From the NCBI GenBank assembly GCA_030432875.1, contig JAUILP010000007.1, forward strand, positions 1 to 64,000: DNA of 64,000 bases, written 5' to 3'. Every line of letters starts with the position of its first letter. Position 1 is the first letter of the stretch. Under the pieces are notes generated by a model. The model searched no databases and was not told the DNA's origin. It saw only the letters and a list, made by a program, of their open reading frames with translations. This DNA comes from Oligoflexia bacterium (lineage in GTDB: Bacteria; Bdellovibrionota_B; Oligoflexia; Oligoflexales; JAGOVF01). Made by a program: the position numbers and the translations under genes. Positions 17,734-26,911 of this stretch are shown in pieces.

Positions 17734-18933
17734 ATGAGCGAACCCAAAAAACCAATATCTACGTCCATGCGACTAGGCTGGGTATCATTCTTTAATGATT
17801 GTTCCAGTGAGGTAATTGCCCGTGCTTTGCCGCTACTGCTCATAACTTCTCTGGGGATGACGCCTACCTTTGTGGGTGTCGTCGAAGGAATGGCCGAAGC
17901 CGTGAGTATTTTGCTCAAAGGATTTTCGGGATGGTTATCCGATAAAATGGCTTCACGTAAACCCTTGGTGGTGTTTGGTTATAGTTTTTCTGTTTTGTCG
18001 CGTATTTTTTTGCTTGCGGCACATGTGCCTTTTTTATTTGCCTTAGCACGGATATCTGACCGGGTAGGCAAGGGCATGCGTACAGCGCCTCGAGATGCCA
18101 TGGTGGCAGATGCTACAAAATCCGGGCTTAATGGGCGTGCTTTTGGCATTTTAAGATTTTTAGATACGTTAGGGGCGGTAACTGGTATCGCCGTGGTTTT
18201 AGTCTTGGGGATTGGTGAAGGTCCGATGACGCCTGAGGTTTTTCGCCAGTGCTTGATTATTGCCATTCCTTTTGGTCTTATCGCTTTGCTGCTGCTTATT
18301 TTTACCATTCCCACTATTCCTCGGGCTACATCCGCAAAAACATATTTAGCCTGGCAGATTCCCAAAGAAATTAGAGGCTACCTATTAGCTCTTGGGATAT
18401 TCGCCCTAGGCAATTCAAGTGATGCATTTTTGGTTTTGAGGGCTCATGAGTTGGGGATATCGTTTCGCAACATTCTTATTTTACTCGCCGCATTCAATTT
18501 GCTTGCCGCATTTCTTGCTGTTCCGGTTGGGTATTTAACAGACCGCATAGGTCGCATACATCTTTTGGTTCTAGGCTGGCTTCTCTATGCCGGAGTTTAC
18601 ATGAGTATTGGGCATGTGAGCACGGCGTCGGGATTTGCCGTAACGGTCCTGGTTTATGGCGCGTTTTATGGATTTACAGATGGGACAGAAAAAGCCTTAC
18701 TTGCAGACCTCTTACCACCAGATAAGCGGGGGACAGGATTTGGGGCAATGCAGCTTATTCTTGGCTTAGCCGCACTTCCCGCAAGCTTTTTGACCGGCTG
18801 GCTTATGACCTCTTTTGGGTCTGACGTCGCATTTTATACAGCATCGGGATTTGCGCTTACGGGCACAGGCTGTTTACTCCTGTGGTGGCAAAAAGGCGGT
18901 GCGGGAAAAGTGTTTATCAACAAGAGTGCCTAG
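17734..18933 (+). CDS. MFS transporter
   Basis: The 399-residue protein has twelve predicted membrane helices and major facilitator loops: the loop 2-3 motif appears as GWLSDKMASRKPLV and its second-half counterpart as GYLTDRIGRIHLL. RVGKGMRTAPRDAM is typical of a subfamily of uncharacterised drug- or metabolite-exporter-like MFS proteins. The substrate is unknown. The ATG at 17734 is chosen because an upstream TTG overlaps the end of the ClC gene. The short gap suggests co-transcription with the ClC gene. Confidence 0.85.
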   Translation: MSEPKKPISTSMRLGWVSFFNDCSSEVIARALPLLLITSLGMTPTFVGVVEGMAEAVSILLKGFSGWLSDKMASRKPLVVFGYSFSVLSRIFLLAAHVPFLFALARISDRVGKGMRTAPRDAMVADATKSGLNGRAFGILRFLDTLGAVTGIAVVLVLGIGEGPMTPEVFRQCLIIAIPFGLIALLLLIFTIPTIPRATSAKTYLAWQIPKEIRGYLLALGIFALGNSSDAFLVLRAHELGISFRNILILLAAFNLLAAFLAVPVGYLTDRIGRIHLLVLGWLLYAGVYMSIGHVSTASGFAVTVLVYGAFYGFTDGTEKALLADLLPPDKRGTGFGAMQLILGLAALPASFLTGWLMTSFGSDVAFYTASGFALTGTGCLLLWWQKGGAGKVFINKSA

Positions 18934-18987
18934 AATAGGCCTGCATTCTCCCGGGTACACTGTTTGCGCCTGAGACGAAATAGGTAA

Positions 18988-19599
18988 TTAATTCAAAATG
19001 CATTCTATGGTTGATCCAAAATTGCGGATCCAAAATAATCCAATTTGGCCGTCCCGAACTTTGATGCTTTTGATTTTATCGACGTCACTCTCGTGAGAGA
19101 TTTTTACGGTCAACTCATAAAGAGATGTTGATCCAAAATCCGACAGACTTTTTTGCTCCACGAGAACAAATAGTTCATCGTTGCTAATCTTAGTTTTTGA
19201 TACTGAATATAAAGGATAGTCCCCGTTGAATTGAAACTTCGCGAGACCATTAAGCCCCGGATAACCTACATCATCTTCGTCATATTCTATGTATTCGTCG
19301 TTGAAAAGTGACAAACTAAATTGCGGTCCCGTGTATTTCATAATTTGACACTCATATCCGGTAGGGGTAGTGCCTATAGTCATTCTTCTCCCATCTGACA
19401 ATTCTCTATATAGATAATTATCACCTGATAGCTCTGTATTGACAAATTTCATTATGTTCTCCGCGGTTTTTTGCTTGGTTTCTCCTACAGTAGGCATATC
19501 CGTTTTAACGGTGCTCGTTTCCTGGTTATCATTTCCGCAGTTAAGGAGACTCATAAATGCCAAAACCAAAAAGCCTTTTAAGAAAATGTCTTTCTTCAT
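18988..19599 (-). CDS. predicted lipoprotein of unknown function
   Basis: The 203-residue product starts with a signal peptide and a lipobox-like end at Cys21 (MSLLNC). The ATG at 19599 has AAAGG upstream; a longer version starting at 19650 would begin inside a strong hairpin and is rejected. The body is acidic and beta-rich, with no recognised domain. It lies downstream of another exported unknown on the same strand, and both appear poorly conserved, accessory-type genes. Confidence 0.65.
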   Translation of the reverse strand: MKKDIFLKGFLVLAFMSLLNCGNDNQETSTVKTDMPTVGETKQKTAENIMKFVNTELSGDNYLYRELSDGRRMTIGTTPTGYECQIMKYTGPQFSLSLFNDEYIEYDEDDVGYPGLNGLAKFQFNGDYPLYSVSKTKISNDELFVLVEQKSLSDFGSTSLYELTVKISHESDVDKIKSIKVRDGQIGLFWIRNFGSTIECILN

Positions 19600-19627
19600 T
19601 TCGTAACCTTTCGTTAAAATGTAGTTA

Positions 19628-19654
19628 GTCCATGGCGCGAAAAGCGCCATGGAC
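19628..19654. repeat. strong 11-bp hairpin
   Basis: GTCCATGGCGC (19628-19638) and GCGCCATGGAC (19644-19654) are perfect arms with a 5-base loop. It is adjacent to the dispersed GATGCGAGGGATC sequence. On either strand there is no T-run, so a mobile-repeat or mRNA-processing role is as likely as termination of the upstream minus-strand gene. Confidence 0.5.
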
Positions 19655-19657
19655 TTG

Positions 19658-19686
19658 TCCCGAGCGGGATGCGAGGGATCTCCCCG
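19658..19686. repeat. dispersed intergenic repeat (TCCCGAGCGGGATGCGAGGG type)
   Basis: The sequence from TCCCGAGC through GATGCGAGGGATC resembles short palindromic repeats spread through many proteobacterial genomes. GATGCGAGGGATC is repeated exactly at 44519-44531. It may also relate to the palindrome at 73-105. Confidence 0.45.
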
Positions 19687-19763
19687 AGTAACCCCCTATC
19701 TTTGCTTTACAATTCTAATTCTGAAATTCATATTTTCTACTCATGAGTAATATTTTTAAAGCA

Positions 19764-20645
19764 TTAGAAAATTATTGCGATTTCTTCTTCCATATATTTA
19801 TTGCTAACATGTTTCATCTTTGCTCTATATACACACTCAGTGGGTTTATAAGCATTTTCAATATCGCGGCTAAAGAGTTTATGTGTCACGACGCCATTTC
19901 GTATTCTTTGGCCAGAAATTCCGCCATCAGCGATAGTAAACTCGAGTTCTGAAATATCTCCTTTACCAAAATCAAGAACAGCGCTTACTGATCGAGATTT
20001 AGCACCGTGAACCACTTTCGCAAAATTTAAATTCCCTATAAGTATTTCTCCATTAATGACTAAACCAAAGCTTGTGTCCACTGCATGGTCAATAGCTCCA
20101 ACTAACTCGCAGTCACTGGAAACTTCCTCTGAAGATTTTAGGTTACCAGAAATGGAGCAGGCATATTTATCGTTTATATAGATACCCCCGTCTATTTCAT
20201 CGCCGATCGGAAAAGCTATTGATGTGCAAGAAATGTCTGTTAGAGTGTAGTTTGTCAACCGCGCATCGATAGTAAAGCCTCTAATATTTTTTTCTAAAAA
20301 TCTCATTAAGGGCTGTATTTTTTCAGTATTTTCACTGTGAAGTTTTACTTCTCCAAGTCCTGGAGCCAGTTCATCTTGATTTTGCAGAGCAGAACATTCT
20401 AAATAACCCGTTGCTACATGTTCGAGGCAAGAAATATCAGTCAGATTTAAATAAGCATGGTGCATGCCTCCGGCAATTTCTTTAGCGCCCAAGTTTTTGA
20501 GACTTTCCATTAAATTCTTGGCGGCATAGCCAGTCATTGTTTTAGATTCAATAGGCAAAATATGAAATTCTGAGGTTTGTGATGAGCCATTTACGCTAAA
20601 ATTCATAAGTCCCAAAAAAGCACCAGTTAGTAGCATTGTTTTCAT
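19764..20645 (-). CDS. exported protein of unknown function with internal repeat
   Basis: The 293-residue product has a signal peptide (MKTMLLTGAFLGLMNFSVNG) and no recognised domain. Two segments look duplicated: residues 45-85 contain LNLTDISC and a later Tyr-x-x-Cys-Ser, and residues 115-165 contain YTLTDISC and TYACS-like YACSI. The paired Cys suggest two similar disulphide-bonded modules. TAAGGAAAC precedes the ATG. The start at 20645 is therefore well supported. The C-terminus is charged, ending EEEIAIIF. Confidence 0.65.
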   Translation of the reverse strand: MKTMLLTGAFLGLMNFSVNGSSQTSEFHILPIESKTMTGYAAKNLMESLKNLGAKEIAGGMHHAYLNLTDISCLEHVATGYLECSALQNQDELAPGLGEVKLHSENTEKIQPLMRFLEKNIRGFTIDARLTNYTLTDISCTSIAFPIGDEIDGGIYINDKYACSISGNLKSSEEVSSDCELVGAIDHAVDTSFGLVINGEILIGNLNFAKVVHGAKSRSVSAVLDFGKGDISELEFTIADGGISGQRIRNGVVTHKLFSRDIENAYKPTECVYRAKMKHVSNKYMEEEIAIIF

Positions 20646-21123
20646 TGTAAGTTTCCTTAAAAAGCAAAAATTAAATCTTAAAAAGTTCCGATTGAGGAAC
20701 GACTGCGGTACTTAGATAATATAAAATACATTGATTGACGTTAAAAAACTGGGGATATAAGCGGAAAGTGTACTCTTTGGGGAACAGGAGAGGGAGGAAT
20801 GGGGCATTGCTAGGGAGATAAACACCTTAATTCTCTAATACATTTAAGTTTCTAAATATTGTTAATTAACTTTGATCCAAAATTTGTCAGGCCACCTCAG
20901 ACTTAATTAAAAAACCTCGGATTGTCTAACCGAAATACTACACCCATCATATTCTACTTATTATAGTTTTTTTTTAATGTGATAATGAGTAAGATCATAG
21001 CAATCAAAACCTTGTTTGCAATATATACACGCATAATAAATGAGAAAATAATTTTAATAATATAGATAAGACTTCTGGTCTTTTTTCCCTCTAAAAAAAT
21101 GATTCTTGATGCAAAGGAAGGCA
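20646..21123. other. AT-rich divergent intergenic region
   Basis: No gene is recognised in about 480 bases between an exported-protein gene (minus) and the tolC-like gene (plus). The right half is very AT-rich with long A and T stretches, as in promoter or nucleoid-protein binding regions. AAGGAAGG at 21114-21121 is the ribosome site for the next gene. Confidence 0.5.
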
Positions 21124-22575
21124 ATGAGCTTGGGTAACTACTATAACAAGATGTTAGTCCTATTTTTTCAGTTACTACTGGGTCTCCTGCTATTTAGGGC
21201 TTCAGGGGTAGCTTATAGTTTTTCGTTAAATGATGTTTTTCGCCTCTCAGAGCAAGAACATCCTCAAATCAAATCAATTTCAGAGCGCCTCGCGGCACTA
21301 AACTTAAAAAAAAATCAAGATCAACGTGTTTTTGCTTCAGAAATTAACTTCGGTGCATCCACAAGTTATCAAAATTTGCAGCGCATCACCCCTTATGGAA
21401 AAACCATGAGCCAAACATTAGATTTGGGGTGGAAAAAAAGCTTCAATCTGGGGACAGAATTAAATTTTACGAGTTCATTGGCTTTTATTGATCAGCAGCC
21501 GGGTACGGCACAGCATTTCAACGAGAGCTCATGGCAGGTTGGTATCAAGCAACCCCTTCTTAAAAATTACGCGGGTGAAGAGTTTGCTATAAATTCACGT
21601 GCCTTAAATGCTGAAATTGCTGCTCAGACTCTTATTTTGCAAGCCGAAAAACAGAGCCTTTTCTATAATATTGAACTCAAATACTGGGACTTGGTGTTTG
21701 CACTACGTGAAAAAATAATTCGTGAGGAAAGTGTGAAAAAGGCCCAAGAGTTTTTGCGCTGGACAAAAAATCGCTACGCTAACGGAGCCGCCGAAAAAGT
21801 GGATGTCCTTAACGCAAGCACGGCACTAAAAATACGAAGCCTTAGTATGCAAACTGTCCAGGACGGGATTGAAGAATCTTTTACGGCATTAAAAGCAGTG
21901 CTTCCTAAGCTGCCCGACCTCAAGGACTGGCAGGTCATTTCAGATGATTTTTTCTCCAAGAGAAATCTAGAAAACTTGTGTTTAAAATCAGATTTCGGGA
22001 CGGAAGTCACCTCACCAATTTATGCTGATGCCCTGGTTTCCAAAACAAAGGCGCTTCAGTCCTGGATTGAGGTGGAAAAAATTCGCGCTGAAGGTAAAAC
22101 CGACGTTTCTGCATTTGCCGAGTATGGTCAAAATGGCATAAAAAAAGAAGTTTTTCCTACCACTAGGGAAGCCACCAGTTTTAAACATCAAAGCTGGACT
22201 GTTGGACTCATGCTTACCCATACTTTAGATGCAAGTCTTAAGAGTGATGCTGAACGCGCTGCGGTGCTCGATGCTAATGCTGCGAAAACTACCGCACAAT
22301 TTGCTGAAGATAATAGCCTAGCGGAGTGGTCACTGCTTAGGGACAAGGTTAACCGCATGGAGAGTAATCTGACTTTAGCTAAGGAAGTTCAAGAACTTCA
22401 GGTACAAAAGACTAATGAAGAGCGGCAAAGACTTCGCATTGGTCGGTCTACCACGGCACAGCTGATTTTATTTGAGCAAGAAACCATCGAAGCTCGCCTT
22501 CAAGTGCTGCGTATACTCGCAAATATGCGAAAACTAGAAGCGCGCAGCCGCCTTTTTGTTTACGGAGGATCCTAA
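21124..22575 (+). CDS. TolC-family outer-membrane efflux protein
   Basis: The 483-residue product is a TolC/OEP-type outer-membrane channel with long alpha-helical hairpins. It begins with a signal peptide (Leu/Phe-rich to about residue 35), then the family block FSLNDVFRLSEQEHPQIKSI, and two repeated halves with long coiled-coil helices such as KKAQEFLRWTKNRYANGAAE and VQKTNEERQRLRIGRSTTAQ. The ATG at 21124 fits AAGGAAGG at 21114-21121 better than starts at 21106 or 21109. The RND pump gene starts one base after its stop, so they form an operon. Confidence 0.88.
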   Translation: MSLGNYYNKMLVLFFQLLLGLLLFRASGVAYSFSLNDVFRLSEQEHPQIKSISERLAALNLKKNQDQRVFASEINFGASTSYQNLQRITPYGKTMSQTLDLGWKKSFNLGTELNFTSSLAFIDQQPGTAQHFNESSWQVGIKQPLLKNYAGEEFAINSRALNAEIAAQTLILQAEKQSLFYNIELKYWDLVFALREKIIREESVKKAQEFLRWTKNRYANGAAEKVDVLNASTALKIRSLSMQTVQDGIEESFTALKAVLPKLPDLKDWQVISDDFFSKRNLENLCLKSDFGTEVTSPIYADALVSKTKALQSWIEVEKIRAEGKTDVSAFAEYGQNGIKKEVFPTTREATSFKHQSWTVGLMLTHTLDASLKSDAERAAVLDANAAKTTAQFAEDNSLAEWSLLRDKVNRMESNLTLAKEVQELQVQKTNEERQRLRIGRSTTAQLILFEQETIEARLQVLRILANMRKLEARSRLFVYGGS

Positions 22576-22576
22576 A

Positions 22577-25500
22577 ATGGATTTGATTGGACTTTCCTTA
22601 CGCCGACCCGTCTTCGCTTGGATGCTCATGACAGGGCTTATCGTATTCGGTGCCATCAGCCTAAACCGTCTCGGCATAAGTCAAATGCCCGATGTCGATT
22701 TTCCCGTTCTCTCAATTAACATAACTAATGAGGGGGCTGCGCCCGAAGTTATTGAAGCAGAACTCCTCGATGAAATAGAACAGAAGCTCCTCAATATCGA
22801 GGGCATAAAAGAAATGCGCTCTAAAGCAAGCCAAGGCGCAGGAAGTATAACTCTCGACTTTGATATATCGCGTGATATCGATTTGGCCTTGCAAGAAGTT
22901 CAAAGTGCCTTAAGCCAAGTAAAGCTGCCGCAAGGGGTAGATCTTCCCGTATTGCGTAAACGCAATCCCGAAGAGCAGCCTATTATGTATATTGGCTTAG
23001 CCGCGGATAAACCTTTACGCGAGCTGCTTATATTTGCCGATGATTTTCTCCTCGATCAGTTTCGTTTTATTGACGGTGTGGGAGAGGTTGCGCTGGGCGG
23101 ATTTAGCGAACGAACCCTAAGAATTTGGCCTGACCTGAGTAAACTCAAAAAAGCACAGCTCACTATTCTTGACCTGACGGATGCCATTGACTCACAGCAT
23201 CTTGAGACAACCGCGGGTGAATATTTGGAAGGAAGTGAAGAAATCCGGGTGCGCTGGCGCGGTGAAGCCGCTAGCGTAGACGAAATTAAAGCACTCCCCA
23301 TACTCCGCCGCGGTGGCCAGCTTATTCAGGACGTTAAGTATACTCTGGGTGATTTTGCTCTGGTGGAGGATGGTCTTTCGGATATAACCCGTCTCGCGCG
23401 CAGCAACGGTAAAAATGCTGTCGCCTTTGGTGTTAGAAAACAGCGTGGTGGCAATGAAGTTGTGCTCGCAAATTTGATCAAACAAAAAATTAAGGATTTA
23501 CAGGTCACTTTACCAGAGGGCTATAAACTACAGCTCAATGTTGATTTTACCCGACCCACAGAGGCTGTTGTCGCATCAACAACGCATAAACTTTGGCTTG
23601 CCGCCCTCATTACCATACTGGTGTGTTTGCTATTTTTGGCGAGTTGGCAAAGTGCTCTAAATATTCTTTTTTCAATACCCACTTCAATTCTCGGAACTTT
23701 TATCATCATCTATTATGCGGGTTTTACTCTAAATATTTTTACCCTTCTCGCTCTAACATTAGTCATATCTATAGTTGTTGATGATGCCATAATGATTTTA
23801 GAAAATATCACCCGGCATTTTCATATGGGAAAAAATCCTTTTAATGCTGCGTACGACGGTGCCAAAGAAATTCTTCCTGCTGCAGTAGCTTCAAGTCTCG
23901 CTGTTGTGGCGATTTTTATTCCCACGGTATTTATGGATGGGGTGACGGGAAAATTTTTCTACCAATTTGGTATCACCATGTCAGCCGCTGTTTTATTGTC
24001 ATTGGTTGAGGCCGTGACGATAACACCGATGCGCGCACATGCCTTTTTAGGAGCAAGTGGCAAAACCTCACAGATTGAACTCAAAGTGGAACGTTTTTTT
24101 TATGGTCTATCACAATTTTATAGCCGATTTCTGCATCATTTTTTACGTTGGCCTGCCATGACGGTCTTTGTGGGTTTTGTTTTTTTTGCTAGTTCTCTTT
24201 TGGTTTTAAATGGCTTAAAGCGAGAATTTGTGCCCTCCCAAGATCAAAATATTCTTATCATAAGTGGAAGCTTGCCTCCTGGCACTTCCTTACAGAAAAC
24301 GGATAGCGTCGTACTAAAAATTGAAGAGATCATAAAAGAAAATCCTTTGGTAGAAAGCTATTTTGTCTCAGTCGGTGCTGGCGGCCCTAGCGGCGAGAGC
24401 AATCAATTTTTTATTCCCCTCTATTTGAAACCACGGCAGGAGCGTACACAGGACCACTTGCAAATCATGGCAGATATGCGTAAGAAACTAAGACCTATAA
24501 CAGAAGCGCGCATATCTTTGCGTGATATATCAGCGAGAAATATCACGTCCGGAAAAATTCAGCCCGTAGCCTTTAATATTCGCGGGCCTAATTTGGATAT
24601 TTTGCAAAAAAAATCTGATGAAATTATGAATCATCTTAATGATGCTGGGCTTACCGTTGATATGGACACTGATTTTAAACTGGGCGTTAAAGAGTTAGAA
24701 CTGAGGCCTGATCGTGAGGCCATGAAAAAATATGGGGTAAACGCAAGTGCGATTGGTAAAACATTGAGTGCCGCTTTAGCAAGCCTGCGCATCAATAAAA
24801 TTACCTTTGATGGAAGACGCTATGATATGCGCATTAAAATCAGAGATGAACTCGTGGGCACGCCAGAGGATATTACTTCGATATATGTGCGCAACAATTT
24901 TGGTAACTTGATCAGTTTAGACAAACTTGTCACCATAGAAAAGCAGCAAACATTTCAGTCAATCACGCGCATAAACCGGCAGCGGTCGGTCGGTGTCTTT
25001 GGCAATCTCGCGCCGGGGCAGTCGCAGGCAAGTGTATTACAAAAGGCACGCGAGTTCGCCGAATCAATATTGCCAAGCGGATATGTCTTTTCCTTAGAAG
25101 GTGCGGCAGCGGGCCTTAATGAAAGCTTTAATAGCATGATGCTTGCGTTTATCATAGGTATTATCATCGCCTACATGATTCTCGGCGTGCAGTTTAACTC
25201 TTTTGTTCACCCCATCGCCATACTTATGGCGCTCCCTTTTAGTATAAGCGGCGCGCTCTTTGCCTTGTATTTAATGGATACGTCCTTAAATCTCTACAGC
25301 ATGATTGGAATCATTGTTTTAATGGGTATTGCCAAGAAAAACTCTATTCTTTTGATCGAATTTACCAATCAAATAAGGTCTCGTAGTCCCACCCAATCTA
25401 TTAAAGACAGTCTTCTCTTTGCTTGTCCTATTAGGCTACGACCAATTCTTATGACCTCGATAGCGACGATAGCAGCGGCTGTTCCTTTAGTACTCGGTAA

Positions 25501-25642
25501 CGAGGTCGGGCAGGAGGTTCGGGCTCCCATGGGTTGGACCATTATCGGAGGCAATCTTGTATCGACAGCATTTACCTTAGTAGTCGTGCCGTGTTTTTAT
25601 CTTCTTATGACCAAATTCGAGCGAAAACCCCACAACCAATAG
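22577..25642 (+). CDS. RND efflux transporter (AcrB/MdtC family)
   Basis: The 1021-residue protein is an RND-superfamily proton antiporter of the HAE1-like group. It starts in the usual way (LSLRRPVFAWMLMTGLIVFG, then SQMPDVDFPVLSI) and has twelve helices with two large periplasmic loops. The proton-relay pair is D402-D403 in VVDDAIMILEN. GGAGG lies upstream of the ATG. A TolC-like gene precedes it, but there is no periplasmic adaptor (membrane-fusion protein) gene, which tripartite pumps need. The adaptor may be elsewhere. Substrate class is not determined by sequence. Confidence 0.93.
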   Translation: MDLIGLSLRRPVFAWMLMTGLIVFGAISLNRLGISQMPDVDFPVLSINITNEGAAPEVIEAELLDEIEQKLLNIEGIKEMRSKASQGAGSITLDFDISRDIDLALQEVQSALSQVKLPQGVDLPVLRKRNPEEQPIMYIGLAADKPLRELLIFADDFLLDQFRFIDGVGEVALGGFSERTLRIWPDLSKLKKAQLTILDLTDAIDSQHLETTAGEYLEGSEEIRVRWRGEAASVDEIKALPILRRGGQLIQDVKYTLGDFALVEDGLSDITRLARSNGKNAVAFGVRKQRGGNEVVLANLIKQKIKDLQVTLPEGYKLQLNVDFTRPTEAVVASTTHKLWLAALITILVCLLFLASWQSALNILFSIPTSILGTFIIIYYAGFTLNIFTLLALTLVISIVVDDAIMILENITRHFHMGKNPFNAAYDGAKEILPAAVASSLAVVAIFIPTVFMDGVTGKFFYQFGITMSAAVLLSLVEAVTITPMRAHAFLGASGKTSQIELKVERFFYGLSQFYSRFLHHFLRWPAMTVFVGFVFFASSLLVLNGLKREFVPSQDQNILIISGSLPPGTSLQKTDSVVLKIEEIIKENPLVESYFVSVGAGGPSGESNQFFIPLYLKPRQERTQDHLQIMADMRKKLRPITEARISLRDISARNITSGKIQPVAFNIRGPNLDILQKKSDEIMNHLNDAGLTVDMDTDFKLGVKELELRPDREAMKKYGVNASAIGKTLSAALASLRINKITFDGRRYDMRIKIRDELVGTPEDITSIYVRNNFGNLISLDKLVTIEKQQTFQSITRINRQRSVGVFGNLAPGQSQASVLQKAREFAESILPSGYVFSLEGAAAGLNESFNSMMLAFIIGIIIAYMILGVQFNSFVHPIAILMALPFSISGALFALYLMDTSLNLYSMIGIIVLMGIAKKNSILLIEFTNQIRSRSPTQSIKDSLLFACPIRLRPILMTSIATIAAAVPLVLGNEVGQEVRAPMGWTIIGGNLVSTAFTLVVVPCFYLLMTKFERKPHNQ

Positions 25643-25722
25643 ACTTTTTTTCCCAAATCTCAAAACGCCTCTGTGTTAAAGAACCTTAAACATATTAGGG
25701 TGAAGTCGTAATTTTCCTTAGA

Positions 25723-25741
25723 CTGATTTCTTAGAAATCAG
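25723..25741 (+). terminator. hairpin after the RND gene
   Basis: CTGATTTC and GAAATCAG form 8-bp arms around a 3-base loop, followed by CTTTAATAAATTTT. It is a plausible but weak terminator for the tolC-RND operon. Confidence 0.4.
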
Positions 25742-25849
25742 CTTTAATAAATTTTAATAGCATATGTTGGCTACATTTGCTAATCAAGCCATGAGAGCAA
25801 AAAGTTTAATGGCTGGATTTTTGATCAAAAAAAATATGGGAAAAAAGTT

Positions 25850-26602
25850 ATGAATCAGTTTACTGTTAAAAAAATATTTCTATTATTTGCTGTTATGACT
25901 TTTCCTACTAACTGTTCGCGCGGGACCTCAAAAGAGTTTGCGGCTGATCCAGGTCAGTTAAAACAAAATATGTTGGAGGCAAATAGCCAAGTTGTCCCAA
26001 ATCCTGAAGCGATCTCACATGCCGAGTTTCCCCTTTCACATGTTATAAACATAATAAGTGCTGAGTTAGAACAATCCTCAATATGGTTGTTGAGAGACCG
26101 AGTAAATATAGGGGGGATACTCGATTGGGTCATAATAGGCTTAGATAACCCGAGGATTCCACTAATAGGGGTTGATGTTGTCCTGGCTGCTTTAGCTAGA
26201 CCAGCTCCAGGGCGATATGCTGAAGAGAGTGTTGAAAGTCAAGAATTCACATTGTTTTTATCCTCAAGTTCAAAGTCTCAAGTAAACACTTGCGTAAGAA
26301 ATTCAAATAGCTATTGGCAGGAGTTGTTTTTTAATAATAAATTAGCGACTTCGGTTACACTCCCTTTAATAGAGATATGCTTTATCGAGGAGAATACTGA
26401 TGTTGCCTCATTAAACCAAGAACTTCATAGCAGAGGCTTAGATGTAGATTACCTAGTTATTAATAAATTCACAGACGGCCCAATTCTCTTTCGGCTTAAG
26501 GGCACCACAGCGTCTGCTGCTTTTCAGTACCCACCAATTTGCGCAAAAATCAGGCAAGATTCAGAATTTTTAAAATCAATTCGTCGTTATGTCGGATGCT
26601 AA
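25850..26602 (+). CDS. predicted lipoprotein of unknown function
   Basis: The 250-residue product has a short signal sequence ending near Cys22 (TFPTNC), not a perfect lipobox because Asn precedes the Cys. The body is mixed alpha/beta with later Cys pairs (around residues 144, 179, 231 and 250) and ends in Gly-Cys. No domain was recognised. It is convergent with xseB. Membership of the tolC-RND operon is unlikely, given the 200-base gap and hairpin. Confidence 0.6.
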   Translation: MNQFTVKKIFLLFAVMTFPTNCSRGTSKEFAADPGQLKQNMLEANSQVVPNPEAISHAEFPLSHVINIISAELEQSSIWLLRDRVNIGGILDWVIIGLDNPRIPLIGVDVVLAALARPAPGRYAEESVESQEFTLFLSSSSKSQVNTCVRNSNSYWQELFFNNKLATSVTLPLIEICFIEENTDVASLNQELHSRGLDVDYLVINKFTDGPILFRLKGTTASAAFQYPPICAKIRQDSEFLKSIRRYVGC

Positions 26603-26695
26603 AAAATCTTTAGGTTTTTTTATAAGAAAATATTTTTCACCCTAATGATCATAATGGCACCTATTGGATTTTCTCTTAGCCTGCTAAAAAGCAAA

Positions 26696-26911
26696 TTACG
26701 CAGGACTAATTTCACCATTAAGATCATTGATCTTAAGCTTGGTTTCATCCAAACGTTTTCCCATTTCTTTGATTAGTTCATGGGCTTCGCCGACTTCAGA
26801 AACAAGGCGGTCAAGCGGAATATCATTGCCACTAAGCTTGATGATAATTTCGTCAACGCGCGTTAACATCTCTTCATAAGATTTTTTCCCTAAGCTAATA
26901 TTTTTACTCAT
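26696..26911 (-). CDS. xseB: exodeoxyribonuclease VII small subunit
   Basis: The 71-residue protein matches XseB. It starts with a helical segment SYEEMLTRVDEIIIKL and has a second helix with GEAHELIKEMGKRLDE. XseB and XseA form a complex that digests single-stranded DNA from both ends. Its ATG overlaps the last codons of xseA by 8 bases, showing translational coupling. Length and pattern are normal. Confidence 0.9.
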   Translation of the reverse strand: MSKNISLGKKSYEEMLTRVDEIIIKLSGNDIPLDRLVSEVGEAHELIKEMGKRLDETKLKINDLNGEISPA

